Positions 23,739 to 33,253 of a stretch of 64,000 nt of DNA are shown piece after piece. How positions within the stretch are numbered: position 1 is the stretch's first letter; every line of letters begins with the position of its first letter. The stretch lies in assembly GCA_021808285.1 (NCBI GenBank), contig JAKBBV010000005.1:1-64000 (forward strand), given 5' to 3'. The stretch is from Pseudomonadota bacterium (GTDB taxonomy: Bacteria > Pseudomonadota > Alphaproteobacteria > Caulobacterales > Caulobacteraceae). Below the pieces are notes generated by a model. That model made no database searches. It was given only the letters and a program-made list of their open reading frames with translations, and had not been told where the DNA came from. Made by a program: the position numbers and the translations under genes.

Positions 23739-25124
23739 ATGTACGTCGCCACCCTCGCCGGAACGCGTTACGCCTTCGCAGACCTGCGCGCGGTCATGGC
23801 TGCGGCGACCCCCTTGCGCTCGGGAGACGTCCTGGCCGGTCTGGCCGCGGCGAGCCAGGTGGAGCGGGTGGCGGCGCGCTATGTGCTGGCGGATCTTCCC
23901 CTGAAGGCCTTCCTCGAGGAGCCGGTCGTCCCCTACGAGACGGACGAGGTGACGCGCCTGATCGTCGACGGCCATAACGCTGCAGCCTTTGCGCCGATCG
24001 CCTCGCTCACCGTGGGCGGTTTGCGCGAATGGCTCCTTGGCGATGACGCCGACACCCCGAGCCTCGCCGCGCTCGCGCCGGGTCTGACCCCGGAAATGGT
24101 CGCCGCCGTCTGCAAGCTGATGCGCAATCAGGATCTGATCGCAGTCGGGCGCAAGCCACGGCCCATCAGCGCCTTTCGCAGCACCATCGGCCTCGAACGC
24201 CGCCTGGCCGTGCGGCTTCAACCCAATCACCCCACGGACGATCCCCGCGGCGTTCTGGCGTCCATCCTCGATGGTCTCCTGTTAGGATGTGGCGACGCGG
24301 TCATCGGCATCAATCCGGCTACGGACAATCTGGAGACCGCGCGGCGCCTGCTCGATCTTATGGACGGCCTGCGCACCCGCCTGGAGATCCCCACCCAGAC
24401 CTGCGTACTCACCCATGTCACAAACAGTCTGGAGCTGATCGGGGCGGGGGCGCCGGTGGATCTCGCCTTCCAGTCCATCGCCGGGACACAAGACGCCAAT
24501 CGCAGTTTCGGGATAGATCTGGCTCTGCTGGCCGAGGCCCACGCCGCGACCCTGGGACAGAAGCGCTGGGTCCTGGCGCCCCACGTCATGTATTTCGAGA
24601 CCGGCCAGGGCTCGGCCCTCTCGGCCGGAGCCCATCACGGCGTGGATCAGCAGACGCTTGAGGCGCGCGCCTACGCTGTGGCGCGCCGGTTCGACCCCTT
24701 GCTCGTCAACACTGTCGTGGGCTTCATCGGCCCGGAATATCTCTATGACGGCAAGCAGATTCGGCGCGCCGCCCTTGAGGATCATTTCTGCGGCAAGCTT
24801 CTGGGCCTGCCCATGGGGGTGGATGTCTGCCACACCAATCACGCCGAGGCCGACCAGGATGATATGGACGACATTCTCACCCTGCTGGGGGTCGCGGGCG
24901 TGGCCTTCGTCATGGGCGTGCCCGGCGCCGACGACGTGATGCTGAATTATCAAAGCACCAGCTTTCACGACGCTCTCTATGCGCGTCAGACCCTAAACCT
25001 GAGACCGGCTCCAGAGTTCGAGGCGTGGCTGAGGCGCATGGGCCTTGCGGACGATCAGGGCCGCCTACTCGACCCCGCGCGCTCCGGTGGCGTCCCCCGG
25101 CTGCTGGCGGCATTGGACTTGTGA
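23739..25124 (+). CDS. eutB: Ethanolamine ammonia-lyase large subunit
   Basis: Catalytic TIM-barrel subunit of adenosylcobalamin-dependent ethanolamine ammonia-lyase, which converts ethanolamine to acetaldehyde and ammonia. It is 461 aa, close to the usual 453-465. Characteristic segments include QPNHPTDDPRGVLASI, GDAVIGINPATDN, AFQSIAGTQDANRSFG, the active-site region FETGQGSALSAGAHHGVDQ, and VCHTNHAEADQDDMDD near the C-terminus. ATG 23739 follows AAGGG at 3-5 nt. It is coupled to eutC by a 4-nt overlap. No eutA reactivase, shell protein or cobalamin adenosyltransferase gene is in the window, so it is a stand-alone, non-microcompartment system. Confidence 0.96.
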   Translation: MYVATLAGTRYAFADLRAVMAAATPLRSGDVLAGLAAASQVERVAARYVLADLPLKAFLEEPVVPYETDEVTRLIVDGHNAAAFAPIASLTVGGLREWLLGDDADTPSLAALAPGLTPEMVAAVCKLMRNQDLIAVGRKPRPISAFRSTIGLERRLAVRLQPNHPTDDPRGVLASILDGLLLGCGDAVIGINPATDNLETARRLLDLMDGLRTRLEIPTQTCVLTHVTNSLELIGAGAPVDLAFQSIAGTQDANRSFGIDLALLAEAHAATLGQKRWVLAPHVMYFETGQGSALSAGAHHGVDQQTLEARAYAVARRFDPLLVNTVVGFIGPEYLYDGKQIRRAALEDHFCGKLLGLPMGVDVCHTNHAEADQDDMDDILTLLGVAGVAFVMGVPGADDVMLNYQSTSFHDALYARQTLNLRPAPEFEAWLRRMGLADDQGRLLDPARSGGVPRLLAALDL

Positions 25125-25933
25125 GCCATAGGGCCGTCCCCTCGTCCGAACCGGATCGGCAGAGCGACGTCGAGGGCCTGCTGGGCGCCCTGCGCGCCGC
25201 CACGCCTGCGCGGGTGGGCCTGGGGCGGGCGGGCGCCGGTCTGCCCACCGCCGCCATGCTGGAGTTTCAGCTCGCCCACGCCAAGGCCCGCGACGCCGTC
25301 TGGGCCGAACTGGATACGGAGGCCCTGCGCGCGGCCTTGCCAGGGCCAAGCCTCGTGATCGCCAGCGCCGCTCCCGACCGCCGCACATTCCTTCTGGATC
25401 CCGAGCGCGGCCGTCGTCTCGACCCGCACGGAGCGCCCCTGCCGCAGACCCGGGCCGATCTCGCGATCCTGATCGCCGACGGGCTTTGCGCCGCCGCCGT
25501 GCAAGCCCAGGCCCCGCTGCTCCTGCGGGCCCTCCTGCCGCGCCTGGAGGGATGGCGCATGGCCCCCCTGGTGGTCGCCCGCCAGGGTCGGGTGGCCCTC
25601 GGCGACGCGGTGGGCGACGCCCTGGGCGCGCGGGCCGTGCTGGTGCTGCTGGGTGAGCGGCCGGGTCTGAGCGCCGCCGACAGCCTGGGCGCCTATCTCA
25701 CTTGGGACCCGCGACCGGGCCGCCGCGACCACGAGCGCAACTGCGTCTCCAATATCCGCGAGCCGGGCGGTCTCTCCCCGCCTCAGGCCGCCGAGAAGCT
25801 CGCCTGGCTTCTGCACGAGGCGCGGCGCCTTGGCTTCACCGGCGTCGATCTCAAGGACCGGCAGGACGCGGCGCCCCTGATGCCCCCCGCATCGCCTCAG
25901 ATCGCGCCCCCGACCCCGCATGGGGGGGATTGA
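25121..25933 (+). CDS. eutC: Ethanolamine ammonia-lyase small subunit
   Basis: Partner subunit that completes the cobalamin-binding site of EutBC. The GTG at 25121 overlaps the eutB stop (GTGA); the ORF-track start at 25025 is inside eutB and in a shadow frame. The 270-aa product has TPARVGLGRAGAGLPTAAMLEFQLAHAKARDAVW (typical EutC opening, shown by its parts), LAILIADGLCAAAV, LVVARQGRVALGDAVG, and LGAYLTWDPRPGRRDHERNC with ISN-type SNIREPGGL. The C-terminus after residue 250 is Pro-rich and not conserved by eye. It is the end of the two-gene operon; the amidase start lies 50 bp beyond. Confidence 0.95.
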   Translation: MSHRAVPSSEPDRQSDVEGLLGALRAATPARVGLGRAGAGLPTAAMLEFQLAHAKARDAVWAELDTEALRAALPGPSLVIASAAPDRRTFLLDPERGRRLDPHGAPLPQTRADLAILIADGLCAAAVQAQAPLLLRALLPRLEGWRMAPLVVARQGRVALGDAVGDALGARAVLVLLGERPGLSAADSLGAYLTWDPRPGRRDHERNCVSNIREPGGLSPPQAAEKLAWLLHEARRLGFTGVDLKDRQDAAPLMPPASPQIAPPTPHGGD

Positions 25934-25982
25934 TCCGGCGCTCCCGACATGGCCCGGTCTGGGTCCATTCAGGTCGGAGGGG

Positions 25983-27581
25983 ATGATGAGGGGCCACAAA
26001 GCGTTTGAAGCCGTTATGCCGATGGCGCTCGCACTCATGGCGAGCCTCGCCCTGGTCGGCTCCAGTCAGGCCGCGCCCACCACCGCGACGGCGCCCGGGT
26101 TCGAGGTGGAGGAGGCGACCATCGCCTCGGTCCATGCGGCCATGCGCGCCGGGCGGCTCAGCTGTCGCCAACTGGTCGACGCCTACCTCGATCGCATCGC
26201 CGCCTATGACAAGAACGGGCCGGCGGTAAACGCGATCATCTTGATCAACCCGCAGGCGGAGCAGGAGGCCGACGCCCTCGACCATCGCTATGCGGAGGGC
26301 GGCTTTGTAGGCCCGCTCCACTGCGTGCCCCTGATCGTGAAAGACAACTTCGAGACTCGGGGCCTGCAGACAACGGACGGCGCCCTGGCCTTCAAGGGCT
26401 ATGTCCCCGATGCCGACGCGACCATGGTGGCGCGAGCCAAGGCCGCCGGGGCCCTGGTGTTGGCCAAGTCCAACATGGCGGAGTGGGCCTTCAGCCCGGT
26501 GGAGACGGTCAGCTCCATCCTGCCGGGCTATACTCGCAACCCCTATGACACCGCGCGCGTGACGGCCGGTTCCAGCGGCGGTACGGCCGCCGCCATCGCC
26601 GCCAGCTTCGGCCTGGTGGGATTTGGCAGTGATACCGGGGATTCCATTCGCGGCCCCTCCTCGCATGACGCCCTGGTGGGCATCCGCTCGACTTTGGGCC
26701 TTACCAGCCGGGCCGGTATCTTCCCGCTCAGTCTGAGGGCGGATGTGGGCGGTCCCATGGCCCGCACCGTGGCTGACGCCGTGGCCGTCTATCAGGTGAT
26801 CCTTGGCCCCGACCCGCGCGACCCAGCCACCGCCGCAGCGGCGGCCCATCCCATGCCCGACCTCGCGGCCTCGCTGGACGCGGGCGGCCTCAGGGGCAAG
26901 CGCATTGGCGTCCTGCACGAAGCCTATGACCGGGCTAGCCTCGACCCGGAGATCGCCGCCCTGTTCGCCGCCGCCGTGGACGACCTGCGACGCCAGGGCG
27001 CGATCATCGTCGATCCGGCCAGGATCGAGGGCTATGTCGCCCCGACCTTCCCGCCGCCGGGTCAGGCCTGTGAGGGCTTCAAATACGACCTCAACCGTTT
27101 CCTCGCCGATCGTGTGGGCAAGGTCCCCAAGGCCAATCTCGACGCCATCATCGCCTCCGGAGAGTTCCACCCCTCCGTCGCCGAACGCCTTAAGGCCGCC
27201 GACGCCGCGCCGGTCAATCCGCCGGGCTCACCCGCCTGCGCGGCCGACGAAGCCCGCCGTCAGGCGCTTCGAGACGAGGTGATGAGGACCCTGGCGGACA
27301 TGAAGCTCGACGCCTTCGTCTATCCCACATGGTCCAACCCGCCGCGTCTGATCGGCGACCTCAACACCCCTTCCGGTGACAACAACCAGATCTTCTCGCC
27401 CTTTACCGGCTTTCCCGCGATCCAGGTCCCGATGGGCTATACGCGCGGCGACCGCCTGCCAGCCGGCATCACCTTCTTCGGCCCGGCCTGGTCGGACCCC
27501 GAGTTGATCACCCTCGCCTATGCCTACGAACAGGCGACCCATCATCGCCGCCCGCCGCCTCTGGCGCCGCCGTTGGACTAG
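25983..27581 (+). CDS. Secreted amidase-signature (AS) family hydrolase
   Basis: An amidase-signature enzyme of 532 aa. The Ser-cisSer-Lys triad is visible: Lys in PLIVKDNFETRG near residue 118, cis-Ser in VTAGSSGGTAAAIAASFG near 195, and nucleophilic Ser in SDTGDSIRGPSS near 220 (the canonical form is TGGSIRxP; here Gly-Asp-Ser). An N-terminal signal peptide (hydrophobic MALALMASLALVGSSQA) suggests a periplasmic enzyme. The start is ATG 25983 or 25986, both after GGAGG; the ORF-track 25920 start lies within the eutC 3' end. AS enzymes hydrolyse diverse amides, so the substrate is not assigned. The end overlaps the convergent permease gene by 4 nt. Confidence 0.88.
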   Translation: MMRGHKAFEAVMPMALALMASLALVGSSQAAPTTATAPGFEVEEATIASVHAAMRAGRLSCRQLVDAYLDRIAAYDKNGPAVNAIILINPQAEQEADALDHRYAEGGFVGPLHCVPLIVKDNFETRGLQTTDGALAFKGYVPDADATMVARAKAAGALVLAKSNMAEWAFSPVETVSSILPGYTRNPYDTARVTAGSSGGTAAAIAASFGLVGFGSDTGDSIRGPSSHDALVGIRSTLGLTSRAGIFPLSLRADVGGPMARTVADAVAVYQVILGPDPRDPATAAAAAHPMPDLAASLDAGGLRGKRIGVLHEAYDRASLDPEIAALFAAAVDDLRRQGAIIVDPARIEGYVAPTFPPPGQACEGFKYDLNRFLADRVGKVPKANLDAIIASGEFHPSVAERLKAADAAPVNPPGSPACAADEARRQALRDEVMRTLADMKLDAFVYPTWSNPPRLIGDLNTPSGDNNQIFSPFTGFPAIQVPMGYTRGDRLPAGITFFGPAWSDPELITLAYAYEQATHHRRPPPLAPPLD

Positions 27582-28633
27582 AATCTGAGCGCGATCGCCA
27601 GCGCGCCTCCGGCGAGGCCGAACAGCACCACCATCGCACCTACGGCGGCCAGGACTCGGGGAGGGAAGGCGCGGGCGAGCATGGCCATGGAGGGCAGGCT
27701 GATAGGCGGCAGGGTCATCAGGAGGGCGCCGGCCGGACCGGCGCGCACGCCGAGCGCCAGCATGGCCTGGATGATCGGGACCTCGCCGGCGGTGGGGATG
27801 ACGAAGACCGCGCCGGCTACGGCGAATGCCAGGACCCAGCCGGCGGTATTGCCGACCTCCGGGCCGATGACGGGGAAGAGCCAGGCCCGTGAAGCCCCGA
27901 GCAGGAGGACGAGCAGGGCGTATTCGGGGACCAGTCTGAGGCTCATGCCCGCCAGGAGGCGCAGCCAGCGACCGAACACCCCCTCGCGGGTCGACGCCTC
28001 GGGGTCGGCCAGGGCGGCGCGCGCGGCTTCCGCCTCGTTCGGACGGGTCAGACGATTGGCCAGATAGCCCAGGCCGAAGACCATGGGCAGGCCGAGCGCC
28101 AGGCGCAGCGCCGTCCACTTCCAGCCGAGCACGAAGCCGATGAAGACCAGGGTGGCGGGATTGAGGACTGAATTGCCGAGCCAGAAGGCGAGCGCCGCAC
28201 CGGCCGAGGCCTGCTGGCGGCGCAGCCCCGCCACCACCGGAGCCGCGCAGCAGGTGCACATCATGCCCGGAACGGCCAGGAGTCCGCCCGCCAGCGCCCC
28301 GCCGAAGCCTCGTCCTCCGAGGGCCTTGGCGATGGCGTTCGCCGGCAGCAGCGCCTGGACCCCAGATCCGACCAACAGACCGAGGACGAGCGCCTGCCAG
28401 ATCGCCTTGCCATAGGCGATGCCATAGGCCAGGGCCGCGCTCCAGGATGCCGCCGGCGGAAGCGCCGCCTTGCCGGTGAGGATCGAGGCGCCGAGGGCGT
28501 GATGGCCGGCGGCGAAGACCGCCTTGGTCCAGTAGGGCGACCACTTGACATAGTACAGGCCGCCCAGCGTCACGGCGGCCAGGAGCGCGACGTTCAGGGT
28601 TTGGCGGGCGGGGCTGAGGCGGACGGCGGTCAT
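27578..28633 (-). CDS. DUF318/ArsP-like permease (PF03773)
   Basis: A 351-aa membrane protein with 8-9 hydrophobic helices of the UPF0718/DUF318 permease family. The central signature is GMMCTCCAAPVVAGLRRQ (cysteine-containing, equivalent to the CSCG.IP motif of this family), then GNSVLNPATLVFIGFVLGW; the second half repeats the pattern with PTAGEVPIIQAMLALG. Some relatives (ArsP) export organoarsenicals and others are linked to metal or redox sensing. No arsR or metal genes are beside it, so the cargo is unknown. It is convergent with the amidase (4-nt overlap). Confidence 0.8.
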   Translation of the reverse strand: MTAVRLSPARQTLNVALLAAVTLGGLYYVKWSPYWTKAVFAAGHHALGASILTGKAALPPAASWSAALAYGIAYGKAIWQALVLGLLVGSGVQALLPANAIAKALGGRGFGGALAGGLLAVPGMMCTCCAAPVVAGLRRQQASAGAALAFWLGNSVLNPATLVFIGFVLGWKWTALRLALGLPMVFGLGYLANRLTRPNEAEAARAALADPEASTREGVFGRWLRLLAGMSLRLVPEYALLVLLLGASRAWLFPVIGPEVGNTAGWVLAFAVAGAVFVIPTAGEVPIIQAMLALGVRAGPAGALLMTLPPISLPSMAMLARAFPPRVLAAVGAMVVLFGLAGGALAIALRF

Positions 28634-28815
28634 AAGCGGTTCCGGGAGAAGCGGTCGGTTGCCGCCGCTATGAACCCAATATCAATCGCGACGGAAGCCC
28701 CCGACGGCGCTCAGGGGGGGGTCGACTAACCAAGTGACCTTCGCACCATAAGCCTGGGGCTCCTCGTAGACGGGAAGATGTCCCAATTCCGGGACACAGT
28801 TTGCAACGCCCCTTC

Positions 28816-31659
28816 TCAGAGCGTTCCTGGCTCGGCGTCGGACGCCTTCGACTCGGGGGGCGCCGCATCCGCCGCCGCGGTCGGGGCGCCCAGATCCAGC
28901 GAGCGGGAACTGAAGAGGGCGTTGTAGAGCATCCGGAACTCGCCGAAGTTCTGCCAGCGATAGACCGGATTGGTGGCGAACATCAGCACCCGGCCCTCGC
29001 CCAGCTTCTCATCAATCAGGGCCGGCCGGTCCTTGACGTCCTCCGCGCCGGACATGAGCCCGGAGAGCACGCCCTTTTTGCCGCCGGGAAAGGCCATCAG
29101 CTCCTCGTTACGCGCCCGGGCGGGCAGGGCGAAGAGGCTCGATGTGGCCCAGCGGACGGGTATTTCGCTGTTAGAATAGCCGTAGAAGAGCGGGTTGGAC
29201 GGGGCCAGAATCTTGGCCGTGACGATCGGACCCGGCGCATAGAAGCCGCTGGGCGCTGAGGACGTCTCGACATCCGGGGCAAGGCCGAAGGCGGGGGGCA
29301 TGGCGCTGGAGTCGCCCAGCGTGATGAGCAGGCCGCCAGCCTCGACAAAGGCCTTGAGCGCTTCGACCCCTTCAAGACCCATGCCGCCGCGGATGTCGGG
29401 TGAGGAGCCATAGGCGCCCAGGGAGGGGAACTTCGCCGACTTCTCGTAGGGCAGGGGCTTCCACCGCATGGGGATGTCGAACACGACATTCTTCGGCGAA
29501 CCCTGGGACGGGATGATGATGACGTCGTATTTCGCCCTCAGTCCGCCCTTGCGCACGTCGTCCTTAAGGATGAGATCATAGGGCGTGGCGAACTGGTCGA
29601 AGGCGTAGCGCACCCAGCCCACATTCTGGGTCGCGCCCCAGGTGGAATAGATCGCCACGCGCGGGGTCTCGGCCGGATGGGTCGGCCCCGCCACTCCGCC
29701 AGGCAGGGCCAGGGCCGTGAGGCCAAGCGGCACGACCGCGGCCTTGAGCCGGTCATAGGCTGAGCCCGGCACAAGGAACGTCCCCGCCGGCGCGGTGCGC
29801 TGGCCGATCTTGAACGGCTGCTCGGCGATGGCGAGCTTCACGTCCTTAAGGGCATAGGGCAGCCGCGCGAGGTTGATCGAACCTTCGTCCAGCACGGCAT
29901 AGGTCGCCGCGCCCGGCGCGTCGATGACACCCTGCGGCGCAAACTGGTCCACCGGCGTGGCGGCCAGATCCAGTGCCTTGGGGTCGGAGATCGCCGCGAT
30001 CGTCACATGCGCCATCAGGCCCATGGTCCAGGCGGAGTCGTCATAGGTATGAATCTTGGGGTCCGGATAGTCCTGCTTCTCCAGCAGGGTATGGGCGAGG
30101 CGACCATAGGGCTGGTCGCTCTTCACGATCAGGGAGCCGGCGGGGAAGGTCCCATCCTTCAGCGTCGCCGCCGCGTTCAGCCGCCCCACCTCGATACCCT
30201 GCTGGCGCAGCAGGTTCACCACCAGGGCCGCGCGCGTCATGTCCGGCTGGTCGCCAGGGATGATGTAGGCGTAAGGCGCCTGGGTCTGGCCCACGGTCAG
30301 GGCGTCGGCGCTTTTCTTGTAGAAGTTCTCCAGCACCTGGTCGGGGAAGGTGGAGGCGGTCTGAAGGGCGGTGAGAAGGCCCGTCTCCATGAAGTTGGTG
30401 TTGTCCCGCATCGACCATTCCACAGACTTGTAGGGCGGGTTGGGCCGGTACCATTCCCGCTTGGTCTGGTCGCGGGCGTGCAGGTCCTCGCCCGGTCCGT
30501 CCACCGGCGCCACATGGCGAAGCTCGGTCGTCGCCCCGCCATTGCCGAAGGTCTCGTAGAACCGGATCAGGCCGTTATGGTTGGACGACATGAAGGCGAC
30601 ATAGCCGGGCGACCAGGCGTCCACATAGCCGAAGTCCCAGACCCCAGGCATGCCGTACTTGCCGAGCTGCGCCATCTCGAAGTTCGAGAACCAGGGCAGC
30701 TCGGCATACATGATCGGGTCGAGATTGGGGTTCTGCGGCGGCTGGCCGCTATAGATGTAAAGAAACGGAACCGACTCGTGCAGGTCGTGGATCACCTGCG
30801 GATGCCACTCTAGATAGAACTTCAATAGATTTTTGGCGCTATAACCTGTATAGTTTATGTCCCTGTTGTTGTCGTGAAAGATATATTTGCCCCAATAGGG
30901 TGCGCCGGGAACCGGGTCGAGGTCGTTGGTGTCGTCGATCTTGTTGGCGTAATACCAGTCAGCATAGCGATCGCGACCGTCTGGGTCGCTGGCGGGATTG
31001 ATAGCTAGGATCACATTGTCGCGGATCTTGGCGATCATCGGATCGTCCTGGGTCACGATGCGATAGGCTAGCTCCATGAGCATTTCCGGGGGGCCGGTCT
31101 CGGCGCTGTGCAGGCCGCCGAGCGCCATATAGATCGGCTTGGTCTCGCCGATGATCCGATGGGCCTCGGCGTCGGAGAGGCCGCGTGGGTCGGCCAGCCG
31201 GGCGAGGTTCTGACGCTCCTGGTCGAGGCGGGCGATATTGGTCGCGGAGGAGATGAACACCACTACGGTGGGCCGGCCCTCCTCGGTGGCGCCGGTCTCG
31301 ACGATCTTCACGCGCGGCGACTTGGCGGCCAGGGCCCGGTAATAGCGGAGAATGTCCGCATAGTGGTCCAGCACTTTGGGCGCACCGATGTCATGTCCCA
31401 ACACATCTCTGGGCGACGGGACGCCTCCGGCCGCGGCGGGCAAGTGATCCACCAGGGGGCTGGAGAACTCCGGCTTGGTCGTCCAGGCCTTCTGATGGGC
31501 GGCGAAGATGGGGTCCATAGTCTGGGGTGCGGGCGCCTGAGGTGCAGGGACAGGGGCCGGGGCGTTTGCGCCCGCCGCCTGGGCCAGGGCGGCCCCGCCG
31601 CAGAACATGAGCGCGGTGCTCGCCAGGAGCGCCGACAGGCGCGCGCGCGATTTTTTCAT
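28816..31659 (-). CDS. Secreted M14-family zinc carboxypeptidase, large form
   Basis: A 947-aa metallocarboxypeptidase-like protein. Signal peptide MKKSRARLSALLASTALMFCGGAALAQA, then a Pro/Ala linker and the M14 catalytic domain (about residues 80-400). The zinc ligands are seen as GGLHSAETGPPE (HxxE, near residue 179) and VIHDLHESVPF (third His near residue 290), with NPASDPDGRDR (the M14 NP-x-DG-R segment) between. Residues 450-940 form a long extra region that looks like a glutamine-amidotransferase-type alpha/beta fold (IIIPSQGSPKNVV, GGLLITLGDSSAM), as known for other large bacterial M14 proteins. It stands alone between a 180-bp gap and the aldehyde dehydrogenase. Likely a periplasmic or secreted peptidase; the cleavage preference is unknown. 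Confidence 0.87.
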   Translation of the reverse strand: MKKSRARLSALLASTALMFCGGAALAQAAGANAPAPVPAPQAPAPQTMDPIFAAHQKAWTTKPEFSSPLVDHLPAAAGGVPSPRDVLGHDIGAPKVLDHYADILRYYRALAAKSPRVKIVETGATEEGRPTVVVFISSATNIARLDQERQNLARLADPRGLSDAEAHRIIGETKPIYMALGGLHSAETGPPEMLMELAYRIVTQDDPMIAKIRDNVILAINPASDPDGRDRYADWYYANKIDDTNDLDPVPGAPYWGKYIFHDNNRDINYTGYSAKNLLKFYLEWHPQVIHDLHESVPFLYIYSGQPPQNPNLDPIMYAELPWFSNFEMAQLGKYGMPGVWDFGYVDAWSPGYVAFMSSNHNGLIRFYETFGNGGATTELRHVAPVDGPGEDLHARDQTKREWYRPNPPYKSVEWSMRDNTNFMETGLLTALQTASTFPDQVLENFYKKSADALTVGQTQAPYAYIIPGDQPDMTRAALVVNLLRQQGIEVGRLNAAATLKDGTFPAGSLIVKSDQPYGRLAHTLLEKQDYPDPKIHTYDDSAWTMGLMAHVTIAAISDPKALDLAATPVDQFAPQGVIDAPGAATYAVLDEGSINLARLPYALKDVKLAIAEQPFKIGQRTAPAGTFLVPGSAYDRLKAAVVPLGLTALALPGGVAGPTHPAETPRVAIYSTWGATQNVGWVRYAFDQFATPYDLILKDDVRKGGLRAKYDVIIIPSQGSPKNVVFDIPMRWKPLPYEKSAKFPSLGAYGSSPDIRGGMGLEGVEALKAFVEAGGLLITLGDSSAMPPAFGLAPDVETSSAPSGFYAPGPIVTAKILAPSNPLFYGYSNSEIPVRWATSSLFALPARARNEELMAFPGGKKGVLSGLMSGAEDVKDRPALIDEKLGEGRVLMFATNPVYRWQNFGEFRMLYNALFSSRSLDLGAPTAAADAAPPESKASDAEPGTL

Positions 31660-31724
31660 TCCTGCATTCCCAATTCTCTAGCGAAGGGCTCCACGCCCTT
31701 GTGGCGTTCTATACTGTGCCGTCC

Positions 31725-33155
31725 TCAGGCCGCGACGGCGCGCTTGCGCCGGGTGATCGTCTGGGCGGCGGTATATTCCATCAGACCCTCGATCCCGCCC
31801 TCGGCGCCGACGCCCGACTGTTTGTGTCCGCCAAAGGCCGCGGTGGGTGAGACATGCTGGGTCTCATTGATCCATACAGTCCCGCTGGCGATGCGCTCAG
31901 CGATCTCCAAGGCCTTGTCCTCGTCCTCGCCCCAGACCGATCCACCCAGGCCGTAATCGGTGGCGTTGGCGCGAGCGATCACCTCCTCATAGTCGTCGAA
32001 TTTGAGCAGCGGCAGGACGGGGCCGAACTGCTCCTCCTGAACGATGCGCGAGGTCTCCGGCGGGTTGTCCAAAATGGTGATGGGCACGAAATAGCCCGGC
32101 GCCGATGAAGCCTCCCCGCCCATGAGGAAGGTATAGCCCTTGTCCTTGGCGTCGCGGATCAGGTCGAGCACCCGCTCATATTGCGGCTTGTTGTTGATCG
32201 GGCCGATCTGGGTTCCCTGCTCGGCGCCGTCGCCCACCTTGACCGTGCGCGCATAGGCCACCAGGGCGTCGCGCAGAGGCTCGTAGATGTCCTTGTGCAC
32301 ATACATGCGTTTAGTGGCGATGCAGATTTGGCCGTTGTTGCGGAAGGCGGCCCAGAACAACTCCTCCGCCACGGCGGCCACGTCCACATCCGGCATGACG
32401 ATGGCGGCGTCATTGCCCCCCAGCTCCAGGGTCAGTCGCTTGAGCGTCGGCGCCGCTGATTCCATCACCCGCCGTCCGGTGGCCGTCGAGCCGGTGAAGC
32501 TGATCTTGTCGAAGCCCGGATGTGAGGTCATCCAGGGACCCAAATCATCACCCCCGGAAACGATGTTGAGGACCCCGGGCGGCAGGAGATCGCGCGCCAT
32601 TTCGCCGAACTTGAGCGTTGTCAGGGGGGTGAAGGGCGAGGGCTTGAGCACCATGGTGTTGCCCGCGAGCAGGCCGGGGCCGACCTTGAACATGGCCAGA
32701 AGCAGGGGGAAGTTCCATGGCGCTATGGCCCCGACGACGCCCAGCGGCACGCGCCGAGTTTCGCTGTAGCGGACCTCCGAGTCCTCGTTCACCGTCACGG
32801 GAAGATCGAGCCCGGCGGCCGCCTTGAGCCAGAAGCCGGCGCCGCCGACCTCGCCCTCCGCTTCGGCATGAGGCTTGCCCTGTTCGCGGGTCAGGAGGCG
32901 CTTGAGAGGGTCGAGGTGGGCCAGAATGGCGTCGCCCAGGGCGTTCAGCCTCGCCTTGCGTTCGGCGATGGGCGTGGCCGCCCAGGCGGGAAAGGCCCGG
33001 CGCGCGGCGTCGATCGCCCGGTCCAGATCCTCGCGCGCGGCGTCGGGCGCCTGGCCGATCGGCGCCTCTGTGGCCGGATTGAGCACCTCGAACGTCCGCG
33101 CCGCACCCACCAGGGCGCCGTCGATGAGTAGGCGATAGTCGGCGTTGAAATTCAT
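31725..33155 (-). CDS. NAD(P)-dependent aldehyde dehydrogenase
   Basis: A 476-aa class 1/2-like aldehyde dehydrogenase that oxidises an aldehyde to its acid. Seen: APWNFPLLLAMFKVGPGLLAGNTMVLKPSP (cofactor site, by parts), FTGSTATGRRV (Rossmann Gly), the general-base Glu in LELGGNDAAIV near 250, and the catalytic Cys in FRNNGQICIATKR near 285. GGAGG lies 7 nt before the ATG at 33155. It is 100 bp downstream of an SDR on the same strand, so the pair could form an alcohol-to-aldehyde-to-acid unit (inference). Two acetaldehyde-producing systems, eutBC and phnX, are also in the window, but nothing in the protein proves acetaldehyde as substrate. Confidence 0.88.
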   Translation of the reverse strand: MNFNADYRLLIDGALVGAARTFEVLNPATEAPIGQAPDAAREDLDRAIDAARRAFPAWAATPIAERKARLNALGDAILAHLDPLKRLLTREQGKPHAEAEGEVGGAGFWLKAAAGLDLPVTVNEDSEVRYSETRRVPLGVVGAIAPWNFPLLLAMFKVGPGLLAGNTMVLKPSPFTPLTTLKFGEMARDLLPPGVLNIVSGGDDLGPWMTSHPGFDKISFTGSTATGRRVMESAAPTLKRLTLELGGNDAAIVMPDVDVAAVAEELFWAAFRNNGQICIATKRMYVHKDIYEPLRDALVAYARTVKVGDGAEQGTQIGPINNKPQYERVLDLIRDAKDKGYTFLMGGEASSAPGYFVPITILDNPPETSRIVQEEQFGPVLPLLKFDDYEEVIARANATDYGLGGSVWGEDEDKALEIAERIASGTVWINETQHVSPTAAFGGHKQSGVGAEGGIEGLMEYTAAQTITRRKRAVAA

Positions 33156-33253
33156 CTGCGTCCTCCAGGGGCGGTCCCTTCCTGTCTAATTCAGCCCAGC
33201 CGCGCCTACCGATCAAGTGAGTGGGGGCGAGGTCCCGCCCCGCGGCCCGCGCC

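Noticed and set aside
25851-27170. 439-aa minus-strand ORF opposite the amidase
   Set aside because: Shadow frame with Gly/His/Arg-rich sequence; the plus-strand amidase has an intact catalytic triad.
27228-28544. 438-aa minus-strand ORF overlapping the permease
   Set aside because: Same strand, other frame; Arg/Gly/Pro-rich translation, while the 351-aa frame has TM helices and the DUF318 motif.
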